DNA of 64,000 bases, taken from Lotus japonicus. Its lineage: Eukaryota > Streptophyta > Magnoliopsida > Fabales > Fabaceae. Under the pieces are notes generated by a model. It did not search any database, was not told the DNA's origin, and worked only from the letters and a program-made list of their open reading frames with translations. Position numbers and translations under genes: made by a program. The stretch spans positions 10,790,501 to 10,854,500 of the forward strand of contig NC_080043.1 of assembly GCF_012489685.1 (NCBI RefSeq), in the 5' to 3' direction. Positions 43,843 through 55,793 of this stretch are shown here, in pieces (positions within the stretch are counted from its first letter, which is position 1; each line of letters starts with the position of its first letter).

Positions 43843-44493
43843 TAGATTCAATAAGGTGTAAGCTTGACACTATAAAGCTACCCCATATAGTTTATTAAAA
43901 AAACTTTCAGTAACTAAAATAAGTTCATTTACTAAAAAAAATTAAAGAGCTTTTAAGCAAGTACAGTTAACTTTAAACTAGTAAAATAAGATTTTAAACT
44001 ATTATAAAAATGACGTGTCAAACATATTCCTAATCGTACAGACTTTCAATATACTCTCATTTTTTTCCCATGCTTGATTACTTTCTTCACCTCTTATAAG
44101 AATTAGTGGGTCTCGGTTTTTTATACACCCATATGAAAAATGAAGAGAGAGATAAGTTAGAAGTGAGATGTGCATAGTAATATAATGAAAAAAGAAGAGA
44201 GAAAAAAAAAATAAAACTAATGCAAATGAGATAGAAAAATTAAATTGAGGTCTAAATATATCAAACTTATAATATAAGGGGCCTATTTAAATAAAGAAAG
44301 ATATTCACCATTAACTCGCACATATTTTCAAAATAATTAATAAAAGAACTCACTCATGTCAAATTATCTTTTGCAATATTGCTATATTGACATGGCATAG
44401 TCAAGGGTCCCCATAGTCAGTCCGTCACTTGTAGCCACAATGTGTAGCATGAATATCAAATATCAACTGTCATCCTTGGATTTTAAATGTCTT
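43843..44493. other. Intergenic, A+T rich
   Basis: No gene or clear repeat border seen; a purine-rich block at 44140-44240 is low complexity. Confidence 0.4.
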
Positions 44494-44643
44494 TATGTTA
44501 AAATACATTTTTTTTTGGTACATTAGAAAACATTTGAAGTCCTCTTTTAAGGATTGAATCTTAGATTTTTCCCTCCCCAACTCATATGTTCTGAGCTCTT
44601 ATTGCTTGAGCTATCTTTCGAAGAGGCTATGTTAAAATACATT
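44494..44643 (-). mobile_element. tRNA-derived SINE with 16-bp TSD
   Basis: TATGTTAAAATACATT flanks the insert at 44494-44509 and 44628-44643. On the minus strand the 118-bp insert (44627 to 44510) starts GCCTCTTCGAAAGATAGCTC, carries an A-box-like TAGCTCAAGCAATAAGAGC and a B-box-like GATTCAATCC about 35 nt later, and ends in an A run. Size, internal Pol III promoter, tail and TSD fit a plant SINE. The boxes are diverged, so it is probably silent. Confidence 0.85.
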
Positions 44644-45190
44644 AATACCACAAAAATTTTAAAAAATATTACTTTAAAATATGTACTAATATAAATCGTA
44701 TCTGCCAATAACGAGTAGATTATAAATAAGACTACGAAATCTTGAACTTTTTAATGAATATACCAATCAATAGAAATCGTCGTGGAGTAATTAACCAGGT
44801 AAAGAAAAGAAGGTCAAGACTTGAATTTTTAAATTATTGGACTTGTAAATTACATTTTTCTACAATTTTATTTACACTAATTAATTTTTAGTAAATCCAA
44901 AAATATATTTTTATTTTAAGTAAAATTAAAACGAATGTAATATTCATCATACATGAGATATTGTAATTGAATATGAATGTAAAAATGTTTTACACATAAT
45001 GCGTATCCATTAAACTTTTTTCTATTAAATTTTTCGCATATTTTTTGTTGTAATAATTACTCAAGTAGTAATAATTACATAGTGTTCCAAAATGACAAAT
45101 GTGTTGCATTGAATGGATTTGAATGAAGTCCCACATAGAAAGTGGAGTAACTTTTCAAAGCGCGAGTTACTCATACATATTCTCAGCTTT
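44644..45190. other. Intergenic, A+T rich
   Basis: Nothing recognised. Confidence 0.4.
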
Positions 45191-45579
45191 AAACTCTCTT
45201 TGTTTAATGCAAGCAGCTTGGATTCATGGGAGCAGAAACGTGTTTTGTGAGTCGGATTGCAGAGAGCTGGTAAATATGCTCCAGCTGACAGTCCTTAATA
45301 CAAACCAAGCGCATATGAGGCTTTTGAGTGAAATAAGGGACCTACTCAGACGCTGTTGGAGAATAGAGCTTTATTGGGTACAACAGGAGAGAAACGCAGC
45401 TGCGGACTGGTTAGCCAAGAGAGCTAGTAGACATCAAGTGGAGGGAGTGAACGTGCTTACAAGAGCTCCGCCCGAGTTAGAAGTCATCCTTCTCAAGGAT
45501 GAACTAGGCCTCTTGTAGTTTTTTTGTTTCTGTTAGTGTCATTTTTTGATGTATCAAAAAAAAAAACTCTCTTTGTTTA
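45191..45579 (+). mobile_element. LINE fragment: RNase H domain only, 16-bp TSD
   Basis: AAACTCTCTTTGTTTA lies at 45191-45206 and 45564-45579. The insert, about 45207-45563, encodes the end of a plant LINE RNase H in one open frame (AAWIHGSRNVFCESDCRELV; ELYWVQQERNAAADWLAKRA), then a stop at 45516, a short T-rich 3' UTR and a run of about ten A. A clean 5'-truncated target-primed insertion of a LINE different from the one at 29892. Confidence 0.9.
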
Positions 45580-46299
45580 TATATCTTATCTTCTATTTTT
45601 GAAAAAAAATAATAATAATGATACATAGATGCATTACAATACAACCATTTTTATTACCAGATTCTTGATTGTGTCTCTAGTCGTGCTTGGTGGCAAAGCT
45701 CGTTCAAGTTAGTGAATTAGAGAAGAGCGAATCTATGAGTCTAGCTTAGAAGAACTTAGGAAATGAGAAAACTTATAGCATGTTATGTAGGGAACGAAAA
45801 AATGTGTATTTATAGCTAGATGTTAATGTTTGGCGTAAGACCCAAAAATTATTAATATTTTATTATAATTATTTTTGGATGTTGTCATTATATAATGATA
45901 ATGTATGTGAAATTATGTGAATTTTGAATATAATGTTGATATACTTATTTTTCATAGTACTTTTTGGGAAAATATTCTCATACACTATCTATGACGTGAC
46001 AAGATTTTGTGAACCACCCTATAAGGAGTGGGTCGTGCGTGTATCATGCCTTAGGGGAAAGAAAATAATTGTTTGAATTATTTTGTGATTTATTTGGAGA
46101 AAACTAGGAATACCTTTTATTTTAAATAAGATATAAGATAGAAATAAATTTATTTAGGAAATTAATTTTCAATATATTGACTCAGAATATTTGCATATTT
46201 ATGTTGAAAATTAGTCCAAAATTATTTGTTTAATCAATATCAATATCAATCAATCAATATATATTAGAAAAGAAGAACTTCTATCAGACTTATTTAGTG
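45580..46299. other. Intergenic
   Basis: Nothing recognised; A+T-rich sequence without a supported ORF. Confidence 0.4.
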
Positions 46300-46369
46300 A
46301 CGTGTCATTCTCACGTTGATTCTTAGTGACGTGTCATTCTCATAAAAAAAGTCCCACGTGTCATTCTCA
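46300..46369. repeat. Three copies of ACGTGTCATTCTCA
   Basis: Exact 14-base repeats at 46300-46313, 46329-46342 and 46356-46369. Each contains ACGTGTC, the core of plant ABA-response/G-box-like elements. No adjacent gene was found to be regulated. Confidence 0.75.
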
Positions 46370-46393
46370 GGTTAATTCTCATAAAAAAATACA

Positions 46394-46930
46394 TTTTTAA
46401 ATTTTAGATTTGATTAGGATTTAGGTTGTTTATTTCTTGATTTTATCTTAATTTATTTTTGATTTATTTTTAGAGTATTAATTAATTTTTATTGAATTTT
46501 GGGATTTTTAATTAATTCAGGATTTTATGAGTTTTTATTGTGATTTGCTAGATTTTGATAGTTTTTATCTATATTTATTTAGTACCTTTTTAAATTTTAG
46601 ATTTGATTAGGATTTAGGTTTTTTATTTCATGATTTTATCTTAATTTATCTTATTATTTACTTTTAGAGTATTAATTATTTTTTATGGTATTTTTGTGAA
46701 TTTTTGGATTTTTAATTAATTCAGGATTTTATGACTTTTTATTGTGATATGCTAGATTTTTGTAGTTTTTATCTATCTTTATTTATTATCTTTTTAAATT
46801 TTAGATTTGATTAGGATTTAGGTTGTTTATTTCTTAATTTTATCTTAATTTATCTTAAAATCCTTAATTAAATAAAAATCCGAAAAATTCAATAAAAATA
46901 ACATAAAATTTAACTAATACTCTAAACATA
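46394..46930. repeat. Tandem ~195-204-bp repeat with an inverted partial copy
   Basis: Units begin TTTTTAAATTTTAGATTTGA near 46394, 46587 and 46791 (the third is partial). From about 46857 to 46925 the sequence is the complement of the unit's middle (AAAATCCTTAATTAAATAAA), so the array ends in a foldback. Confidence 0.75.
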
Positions 46931-47454
46931 AATTTTTTCTTCACCTAAAATTTATTTCCATAACAAATATTGAAACCGATTTTTTAAAGGTAATTTTGAA
47001 TCTGATAAACTTTTTAATAAAATTTTAAAATTTTAAAAGATTTGCCTTAATTATTTAAGATTTACCCAGATTACTCATTACTAATACTGCATCAGTCATC
47101 TCCTGCCCTATATACCTCTACTGTGAACCGGTTGACATGGAGGAAACATTAGGAAGATCACTCGAGTATGCAACTTGCTTCATGTGGTGCTGATAATTGT
47201 GTAATGTGATAATTGTGTAAGTGTTTGACATAAATGTTGTTGAGTAATTAGATTATTTTCCTCATCCTCTTTTGATATATTTGTTCCAATGTCCCTTATC
47301 TGAATTTTGCAATTGAAACTAATTCATCTTATGCCCTGAGTTTTTTATTCGAAAAGAAGGAGCTTGCGGTGTCTTCCTGTTTGAGTCAAATCTTTATCTC
47401 GCGTTTCAAGGTATTCAGTTCTCTACTCTTTCTCTTCTTGCTTTGGATTATCAA
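46931..47454. other. Intergenic
   Basis: Nothing recognised before the Tat A LTR. Confidence 0.4.
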
Positions 47455-47774
47455 TGGACTGGGCGAGACCACAGGGACCCTCGCCCAGGATGCTCACACT
47501 TAAGCACGGGATAGACCCAGGTCTTTTGGGCCTCGCACCCCGAGGCCCAACTGGCCCTTAGGACTGACTAAAGGCGCGAAGGCCCAACTCATCCCCTATA
47601 AATAGGGGGAGGTACCAATTGTAAGAGACTCTTAACTCATTTGGCAATAACAATATTGAGATTCAGTTATATTTTTTCTCTCTAAACGGTTAGGAGCTCA
47701 TCTCTCTAAGATTTCCGATCACACTCCACACACTCTAGGCACCATGCCTTGATTCTATGTTATTGACCGGAACA
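47455..47774 (+). repeat. 5' LTR of Tat A (320 bp)
   Basis: TGGACTGGGCGAG ... GACCGGAACA, with TATA box CTATAAATAGG near 47600. The start matches that of element B's LTR, while the rest has diverged. Confidence 0.8.
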
Positions 47775-47775
47775 T

Positions 47776-47793
47776 TGGCGCTGTTTGTGGGGA
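47776..47793 (+). promoter_or_regulatory. Primer binding site of Tat A
   Basis: TGGCGCTGTTTGTGGGGA, one base after the LTR; differs at two positions from TGGCGCCGTCTGTGGGGA in element B. Confidence 0.75.
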
Positions 47794-47906
47794 TCGGTAA
47801 ATTTGATTCCCGGACTACGTGGATCGTGATTTGAAGGAGAAATTCTCTAGTTTTCTATGAGACATTTCGTTAGTTCTTGAGTTTTGGTAAACGTTCGTAG
47901 GTGCCG

Positions 47907-50451
47907 ATGGAAACACGTCGCAGACGCCGGGAAGAAGACCCCGCGCGACGGCGCACTTCGCCACCGCGTCGCGTTCAGGGCCGTCCGCGCCGACAGACGA
48001 TTCACCGCGAGGAAGCAACTCCAGTAACTCTTCCAGCTCCGCCTTCGCCTCCTCCATCTCCAACACCTCCGCTGCCTTCACCGCCAACGTCACCGGAACA
48101 AAGAAGGTCGCTAGAACAGTCACCTGTGGACTCAGGAGGAGAGACGCAGGCACCTCAAGCTCCGATCTCTGGCCAAGATTGGAGACGCTTGATCAGCAGC
48201 ATCAATGAGATAAGGAAACAGAACGACTATCTTCAGGAGCAGCTAGAGTATTATCGTTACGAGCAGCAGGACGAAGGAGAGCGCGACGCAGAGACTGTGG
48301 CTGAATTTGAGCCATTTTCAGCAGCGGTAAGGGAGGTGGCCAAACCAGATAATATGAAGAATATACTCCTTGAAACATACAGTGGAAAAGCATATCCAAA
48401 GGAACACCTACTGTATTTCAATACAAAGATGGTGATTAGCGCCGCTTCCGATGCAGTCAAGTGCAGAATGTTTCCAGGAACTTTCAAAGGAACAGCAATG
48501 GCGTGGTTCACAACTCTCCCGCGATGATCCATCACCAACTTCCGAGATTTTTCGTCCAAATTCCTCGTCCAGTTCTCGGCGAGCAAGACTAAGCAAGTGA
48601 CGATCGAGGACTTGTACAACGTGCGACAGTCTGCAGGGGAGACTCTGAAACAATACGTGAAACGATTCAGTGCTGCGTTGGTAAAGATTGAGGAATCGGA
48701 GCCGAATGCCTGTGCCTGGGCCTTCAAAAATGGTCTACAACCTGGAAAGCTAAACAGCAAACTGAGTCGTAAGCCGGCCAAATCAATGGCGAAGGTACGC
48801 GCGCGGGCGAACACGTACATTCTTGACGAGGAGGACGACGCTTTCAAGCGAAGAAGGGCGAAGGTGGAAAATGATGGTGATCAGGGGGACGCATCGCCAG
48901 AAGATAAAGCAAGCAAGGAAAAGCTTGAAGGGAGTAAAGGGCGAGACAGGAAAGTCCGGGCAGTGGAGAAGACGAAGAGAGACCCTTTGTATCCGAGGAG
49001 GGACAATGCTGAGCGTCGCCGACCCTGGCACCAGGCTGACTCTCGCCGGCGTGGAGAGTCGGGAAAGAGTCTGAGTGCTCATCTAACGGAGTTGCTCCAT
49101 GAGGTCAAGGCGACCCATGTCGTTGAAGAGGGCGAAAGGGAAGCAGACCCGCCGCGACCAAAATCAGATAAGACTAAGTGGTGAGAGTATCATCGATCAG
49201 CAGGACATGATACAGGGGATTGTTTTACTTTAAAGAATGAGATAGAAAAGCTCATCAGAGCAGGGCGAGCGCAACTAAATGACCGCAATGAGCGTTGGAA
49301 TGGCGAGCGACAACAGGGAAATATGTATAGGAACTCTCGCCAGCAGGATGATCGCCGACAGGAGGATCGCCGCCGCACGCCGAGTGCAGAAAAGAAGGAA
49401 ACACTTGCTACCAAGAAAAAGAACGTAGAAGAAACATTTAATAAAGATCTCGACCCGCCGGTGGGCACAATTAATACAATTGCAGGTGGTTTCGGCAGAG
49501 GAGGAGATACAGCTTCGGCGAGAAGAAGACATGTCAGGGCAGTAACCTCGGTGCAACAATACCAAGCTCCTTTCGGTTTCCAGCATCCGGATATAGTAAT
49601 CTCCTCAGCGGATTTTGAGGGAGTCAAAATGCATAAAGATGATCTGGTGGTCGTTATGGTTCGAATCAACAGCTTTAATGTTCGTCGGGTGCTTTTGGAT
49701 CAAGGTAGCTCCGCCGATATCATCTACGGGGATGCGTTTGATAAGCTGGGTTTAACCGATAAGGATTTGATGCCCTATACAGGAATGCTAGTTGGGTTCT
49801 CGGGTGAGCAGGTATGGGTGCGAGGTTATATAGATCTAGACACCGTTTTCGGAGTAGAGGACAACGCCAAGCTCCTTCGTGTAAGGTACCTGGTGATACA
49901 AGTTGTAGCCTCGTACAACATTATCATTGGAAGGAATACCTTAAACCGTTTGTGCGCCGTCATTTCAACCGCCCATCTTGCAGTAAAGTACCCGCTGCTT
50001 TGTGGGAAGGTGCGGAAAATTGTGGTTGATCAAAGAAGGGCGAGGGAATGCAACAATAATTGTCTCAGCATGTACGGGAAAAAAGGAGCAGGCGAGGGAC
50101 ACCGGTGTCACGAAATTGAGATCCAACAGGAAGGTCAGAGCGATCAGAGTAGGTCAAGGGTTGAGACGCGGAAGATAGACCATGGGAGGGCGAAAAGGCA
50201 GAGGAATAACCAAAGGCGAGTTGAAGAAGAAGTCGGGAAGACGGAATGGGACGGACCGTTCACAGACATTACAGCGGAAGAACGCTGGGCAGGCATCATG
50301 GATGACCTAGAAAGGTATAAGTTCAATAGGGGGTGTTGGCGATTGAGCCTAGGCTCACCCTTGAGCAAGAAAGACGGTTGGAAAAGCTGGTAGAGGCCAA
50401 TTTTGACCTCTTCAGCTGGAGTCCGAAGGATGCTACACTTTGGAACTTTCC
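47907..50451 (+). pseudogene. Tat A gag and protease, broken
   Basis: Starts at ATG 47907 (METRRRRREEDPARRRTSPP). Stops: TGA at 48525-48527 (GGA expected from element B) and TGA at 49182-49184 (Cys codon expected, in the WCEYH finger). A frameshift lies near 50330. Pro-rich N-terminus, retrotransposon gag domain (about 48320-48860), a zinc-finger-like YHRSAGHDTGDC near 49190, and protease VRRVLLDQGSSADIIYGDAF near 49690. The open reading ends where element C begins. Confidence 0.85.
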
Positions 50452-51287
50452 TGTAACACCCCGATTTCGGTGGCATCACTTTAGTAACCAAAAGTAAACT
50501 TAATGCGGAAAAACGTAAATATTTTTTTTTCGATAATAACTAAGACAAGACTGAATTAAATGAAATTCTAATGCGAAAGATAACTGAACTAATATACAAT
50601 ATATATTACAGCCCCCGCTGTAAGTAGCTAACCACGTCACGAGTATCCTCCAGTGACGGAAAGTAGTAGAAAGTAGTGCCCGTAGGCAAAAGGTACAATC
50701 CAAAAGAAAGGTCAAGTGTCTGCAACACTGTCCCTCAAAATAAGAATAGGTCAGCCCAAACGGCCTAAAACAGGACCTCCTAAGTCCAACCAACTCTCTG
50801 TGATTCCCGTAAAGAAACCACACAAAAAGCTATAGGTGGGAAACTACCCTGTTCCCAAAGAAACAAATGATGTTCAGAGCTAAGACTCTACTCCTACACT
50901 AATCCCATCTCGAGGAGCTCACACCAGCACTAAAACCTACATGCTAGCATGATCGTCGTCCGAATCTGAATTCAGAACGACCTAGTCTATGTACACCATC
51001 CGTCCTCCTCTCGCAACCGCGATACGCTCCAGTTCCCGCATCTCAACCCTAGCTCCTCCCGAAGGATGAACCATCATGAATCAGCCCGCCAAAGACATCT
51101 GACAAAGGGCGTTTGTTCGCCAAAGCACACACAGAAGACGCGAGGGTCAACTCCAAAGAATTATATAAATAATACCACCAATAGATACCGATAAAAGATT
51201 AGCCACTTAGGCTTATAACTAGGGATAACATCCTAGGGTTGCATTATTCCACAAAGAATATAACGACTGTAAATCACAGTTAACATG
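50452..51287 (-). repeat. Long chromovirus-type LTR (element C), first part
   Basis: Begins TGTAACACCCCGATTTCGG on the + strand, a terminus typical of Tekay/Del-like chromovirus LTRs, whose ends (TGTAACACCC ... GGGTGTTACA) are inverted repeats. It continues at 61635 after element B. Orientation is judged minus from a leader-like sequence with TATA at 63982. No coding sequence is seen. Confidence 0.55.
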
Positions 51288-51567
51288 TGTTCTGGGAATG
51301 AACATTGAGGAAAGGTATAGTACCTAAGGGTAGAGAGATTGTGCTAGAGAGAGAGAGTAAGAGAGAGAATGCTGAATTTTATGTGTCACTTCATCGAATG
51401 AGCAAAAAAGTCCCTTACAATTGATAACTACCTCCTATTTATAGAGCTTGGGTACTACTTATTGGGCCAATTGGGCCTCCGAGATCAAGGCCCATCTGAA
51501 GGCCAGGGCCCCGCCTCAGGGCGGGATACATGCTGGGCGTTGCCCCTCTAGGGGCTCGCCCAGTCCA
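51288..51567 (-). repeat. 3' LTR of Tat B (280 bp)
   Basis: TGTTCTGGGAATG ... GCTCGCCCAGTCCA on the + strand. The inner boundary shows no obvious polypurine tract on the minus strand (it reads GGTGTCTTGTGGACTAG). Confidence 0.92.
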
Positions 51568-52454
51568 CTAGTCCACAAGACACCGAGCTCGAGGTACGAG
51601 AGCTAAGGGTGTCTTTTAAATGCTGTTACATGTCTTATTGTACACCGGAATCTACACTGCCAACACGGCTTGAGAAAAGAGAAGTTAACTATATCGCCAA
51701 CATGGCGTGAGCAAAAGGAAACTAGCATTTTCAGTTACCCAGTCCACTGACTTGACGAGCAAACCAAGCTGGCAAGTCCACAAGTCCGCAAGCGGCGAGA
51801 ACGACTACTTTGTATTGGTGATAAGTTGGAGCAGGTGTATGATCATCGCCGGCGGGAAAGGTGGCAGGCATGGGTCATGTGCCGATCATTCAATCATTGA
51901 CTGGCGGTGACCCCGGCGAGCGACTGAACCTCGTTGTTGGTGTCAAACGTCAGGCGATGGCGTTTGAACCTTATAGTGGCGAGGCTTTTCGCGCTTTCCC
52001 TTATTTTAAAACCCTTTCAAATTTCTATCTGCCTCACGTGGCTGCCCCACGTGATGTGTTGGTTACATCAATTTCCCTCTTTCTCCGGAACCGTCACTTC
52101 ACCTTTCATAACCGTCCCATCGTGCGCAGTAACTCCCCTTTGCACGCGACCCACCTCCCCAAAACCATCATGACTTCCAACCTTCCACACGCGTCCAACA
52201 CGCGTCACCCTTCCAGCTTCTCCCCTTCTCCTATAAAAACCCTTCTTCCCCACTGTCATCCCTTTCCGAGACCCCTCTTCACTTCCCTAATCGCTTACCA
52301 AACTCCTTCTGCCCACTTCCGCTCCGGAGCCGTCGCTTATCACCCTTTCCGCTACCCACTCTTCACATCCTACTCCGGTGAGTCCCACTGTCCTTATCTT
52401 TACATCGCACACATACTGATCTTTTCCTCTCTTTCACTTCACTGTCTTCTAAAA
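51568..52454 (+). other. Promoter and leader region of the antisense gene in Tat B
   Basis: No sense ORF. An open frame runs from 51861 into the antisense gene without a stop, but a TATAAAA at 52232 and the ATG at 52455 argue that translation starts later. Confidence 0.45.
52232..52238 (+). promoter_or_regulatory. TATA box of the antisense gene in Tat B
   Basis: TATAAAA in CTCCTATAAAAACCCTTC, a strong plant core-promoter match, ~220 bases before the ATG. Confidence 0.6.
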
Positions 52455-55000
52455 ATGGCTTCAAACCCTACCTCCCCTAATCACTCTTCTTCCTCCTCCG
52501 AAAGCGACCCTGACTCCACCGCTGCCGGCGGCCTCCGTTTAGAGGTTCCGGAGATCCCGGCTCACCGACTAAAAACCTACGCCACTCTGCCCCTTCCAGT
52601 CCAAGTAGCCCCCAAACACGAGGCTATAGATCAACCTTCCATCTTCCAAGATAGCGATCCCATTGTGCAATTCGTGAACTCCCTGGGTGGTTTGTCCAAT
52701 GACGATGAGTTTAACGCCAAACTCAGGATCTGGGTTTGCAGTCCCGGGGATCGCCCCTGGCTTCACAAGCCAGACGGCGACGTAAAGAGATCCCATTTTT
52801 TCTTTGCGTACGAATACATGTTTAGCGAGCTTGGAATCAGGCTTCCTTTCTCGCCCTTTGTCCAAACCGTCCTCCGCGACATCAACGCGGCTCCCTGTCA
52901 ACTCCACCCTAACGCCTGGGCCTTCATTCGATGTTTTGAAATCCTAAGCGCCGCTGTCGGCATCGCCCCATCCCCCACCAGTTTCTTCTACCTTTACGAC
53001 GTCGACCCCAAGTCCATCAAAAACAAAGGATGGATTTCCTTGAAGGCCCGAGCCGGCCGGAAGTGTTTACATCCCCACAAAAGTAACGCGAAGTCCTCCT
53101 TCGCACGAAAGTACTTCCGTGTGGCGGTTCATCCCGCCTACCCAGAGGCATTCACCCTCAGAGACGGGACCGCCCTCTTTCCTCTTTACTGGACAGAGAA
53201 GCCCAACGGGATCACCGATCCTTCAGAGGATTCCTTGTCCGCCAACGATAAAGCCTTTCTTAATCTCCTTGCCCCACTTCCCATCCTTGACTGCACAACA
53301 GTCCTTGAGGGCGCTGACCTCTCAAGAACTCCCAAATACTTAGGTTGCCCATAGCTCACTTTTATTATTGACATTTCCTTTCTCGACTCCTATGTTATCA
53401 CTGATCGTTTTTTTTTATTGTTACAGAAGATATGAATTTCACGAACGCCGAGCTCCTGAAGGCCCGCGAGAGGAGAATGGCTCGCTTTTCCCCCAAATTC
53501 AACACTGAGGGCGACGCGAAAAAACGGGGCGGTGCTGAGAACCAAGCCGAGAGCACCAAAGCTCCCAAGAGGAGAAGATTGACCAAAGCCTCCTCCGACG
53601 CCGGCACATCCAACCCTGGCGCTCAGCCCACCACTGCTGCTGCGCCTAAAGGCAAAAATGTCGCTGAAGCCTCTGTCGCCGCAGCTACCGAGCCAACCGC
53701 CGTACCAGCTTCTTCTCCTGCCTCCGCCGGTGCGACCGCTGCTGTTGCCGCCGAGTCCTCTATTGGCGCCACAGCTGCCTCCGCCGGCGTTATCGCCACA
53801 AAAGCTGCTGCGTCTTCCGACACTCCTATTGGAGATAAGGAAAAAGAAAATGAAACCCCAAAGTCTCCCCCTCGCCAAGATGCGCCTCCTAGCCCGCCCT
53901 CAACACATGATGCGGGCTCCATGCCTTCCCCGCCTCATCAAGGGGAAAAATCCTGTCCTGGCGCTGCCACTACCTCTGAAGCAGCTCAAATTGAACAAGC
54001 CCCTGCTCCCGAGGTCGGTTCTTCAAGCTATTATAATATGCTCCCCAACGCCATTGAACCCTCAGAATTCTTACTTGCTGGTCTCAACCGTGACGTTATA
54101 GAAAAAGAAGTTTTGAGTCAGGGCCTGAATGTCACCAAGGAGGAGACTCTTGCTTGCCTTCTACGCGCTGGGTGCATCTTTGCTCACACGTTTGAGAAGT
54201 TCAATGCCGCCAACGTTGAAGCTGAGCGGTTGAAGGCCGAAAGTGCTAAGCATCAAGAAGCCGCCGCTGCTTGGGAAAAGCGTTTCGACAAACTGGCGAC
54301 GCAGGCAGGAAAAGACAAAGTCTATGCCGACAAGATGATTGGCACGGCGGGGATTAAAATCGGCGAGCTGGAGGATCAGCTGGCGCTGATGAAGGAAGAA
54401 GCAGATGAGCTTGATGCAAGCCTTCAAGCTTGCAAGAAGGAAAAAGAGCAAGCTGAGAAAGACTTGATCGCCTGAGGCGAGGCGCTGATTGCTAAGGAGT
54501 CAGAGCTTGCCATACTGTGCGCTGAGCTGGAGTTAGTGAAAAAGGCGTTGGCGGAGCAAGAGAAAAAGTCTGCGGAGTCCTTGGCCTTGGCGAAATCTGA
54601 CATGGAGGCGGTGATGCAGGCTACGTCCGAGGAGATCAAGAAAGCGACCGAAACTCATGCCGAGTCCCTCGCCACGAAAGATGCTGAGATTGCTTCCCAA
54701 CTAGCAAAGATCAAAAGTCTAGAGGACGAGCTGGCGACGGAGAAGGCCAAAGCCATTGAGGCGAGGGAACAAGCCGCTGACATCGCCCTTGACAACCGCG
54801 AGCGCGGTTTCTACCTCGCCAAAGATCAGGCCCAACATTTGTACCCGAACTTTGACTTTAGCGCCATGGGAGTAATGAAAGAGATAACCGCCGCAGGACT
54901 GGTTGGTCCCGACGATCCTCCCCTGATTGACCAAAACCTTTGGACAGCGACTGAAGAAGAAGAGGAAGAAGAAGAACAGGAGAAAGAAAACAATGAATAA
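52455..55000 (+). CDS. Antisense spliced gene in Tat B ('putative gypsy type transposon' domain)
   Basis: Exon 1 52455-53343 (MASNPTSPNHSSSSSESDPD...), intron 53344-53426 (TTAG/GTTGCC ... TTGTTACAG), exon 2 53427-55000. The junction restores frame (KYL-E-DMNFTNAEL), giving about 820 codons with a single TGA at 54473-54475 (LIA*GEALIAKE), probably CGA mutated. Exon 1 holds a domain like Pfam 'putative gypsy type transposon' (FFAYEYMFSELGIRLPFSPF; QLHPNAWAFIRCFEILSAAV). Exon 2 has a basic start, a long Ala/Pro/Ser-rich linker (53600-54000), then a coiled coil (54180-54800) and an acidic tail. It runs opposite to the element and converges with pol. Tat elements are known to carry such antisense additional ORFs; the function is unknown. 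As present, the protein would stop at the TGA. Confidence 0.75.
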
Positions 55001-55793
55001 TGTAATTTTTAACATTACTTTTATCTTTTACTGTCACCTTGTAGTGTACTTTTCCGCCATTCGTCTATGTTTAAGCAACCCTTCGCCATAGCTTTTTATA
55101 TCGCCGTTGGATATTTTGTAAGTCATATTGGAATGCTTTCGCCGTACACTACTCGCCTTCCCTCCTATTCATTTGCCGACCTTATATCTTGCGCTATTTT
55201 TCACGCGTCATATGATTGAATTACGCCTAACGATTTCGTGCCTTAATTTTAACTAGGACTTGTTGCTTGGTATTCCACCACCAAGACTTTAGACGTTTTT
55301 TCCCTAATAGGAAGAAACGGCCTCCATTCTCGAGGACTTCGCCCGGGGCTTTGCCCGCTCGGGGCTTACAATGCTTGGATCCCAATGGCCATTTGGGGGT
55401 CCCAAGACTTTTGCCTAGTTAACGGCGCTCGTTGTATTCTGGCGAGACTTACCCAGCACATCGTTTACGGGACCGGCGATCACGTCAGACTTTCCGGAGG
55501 GTGATTCCCAGGCGTCAAAGGCCATTTGTGGAATCGCCACAACCTTCAGGGTTCCAGCAAGCCCCTTTGGGGATCAAGCTTGTCCCACTTAGTGATCGCC
55601 GTAATTCTTTATGTCGATCGGCAATTCCGATCGTCAGGGAATTCCTGGAATTTTTTTGACACGAATTTCGTGAATTTTCGTTTTATTTTATTGATTTGTC
55701 GTTGCAGTACATTGGAGAATTTGAGAACACTTCGGAAAATCTTAAAGATATCTGGCTCCGGCGATTCCGCCTTGTTCACTTTCTCGCCTGCGA
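55001..55793. other. Spacer between the convergent antisense gene and pol in Tat B
   Basis: No supported ORF. Both transcripts would end here, so the 3' UTRs may overlap. Confidence 0.45.

Larger units (their letters stand above)
47455..50451 (+). mobile_element. Tat-lineage gypsy element A, 5' portion only
   Basis: 5' LTR, PBS, gag and protease, cut off at 50452 by the start of another LTR (TGTAACACCCCGA). It belongs to the same family as element B: gag blocks such as LLYFNTKMVI, SDAVKCRMFP, AMAWFTTLPR and TYILDEEDDAFKR, and protease VLLDQGSSADIIYGDAF, are shared. The rest of pol must lie beyond the right end of the window. Confidence 0.85.

Noticed and set aside
51861..52454. Extension of the antisense Tat gene to a start at 51861
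   Set aside because: The TATA box at 52232 lies inside it and the extra residues are low complexity; ATG 52455 is preferred.
53390..53922. Minus-strand Gly/Ala/Ser-rich ORFs within the Tat B 3' region
   Set aside because: Shadows of the Ala/Pro-rich linker of the plus-strand antisense gene, which has the intron, promoter and domain.
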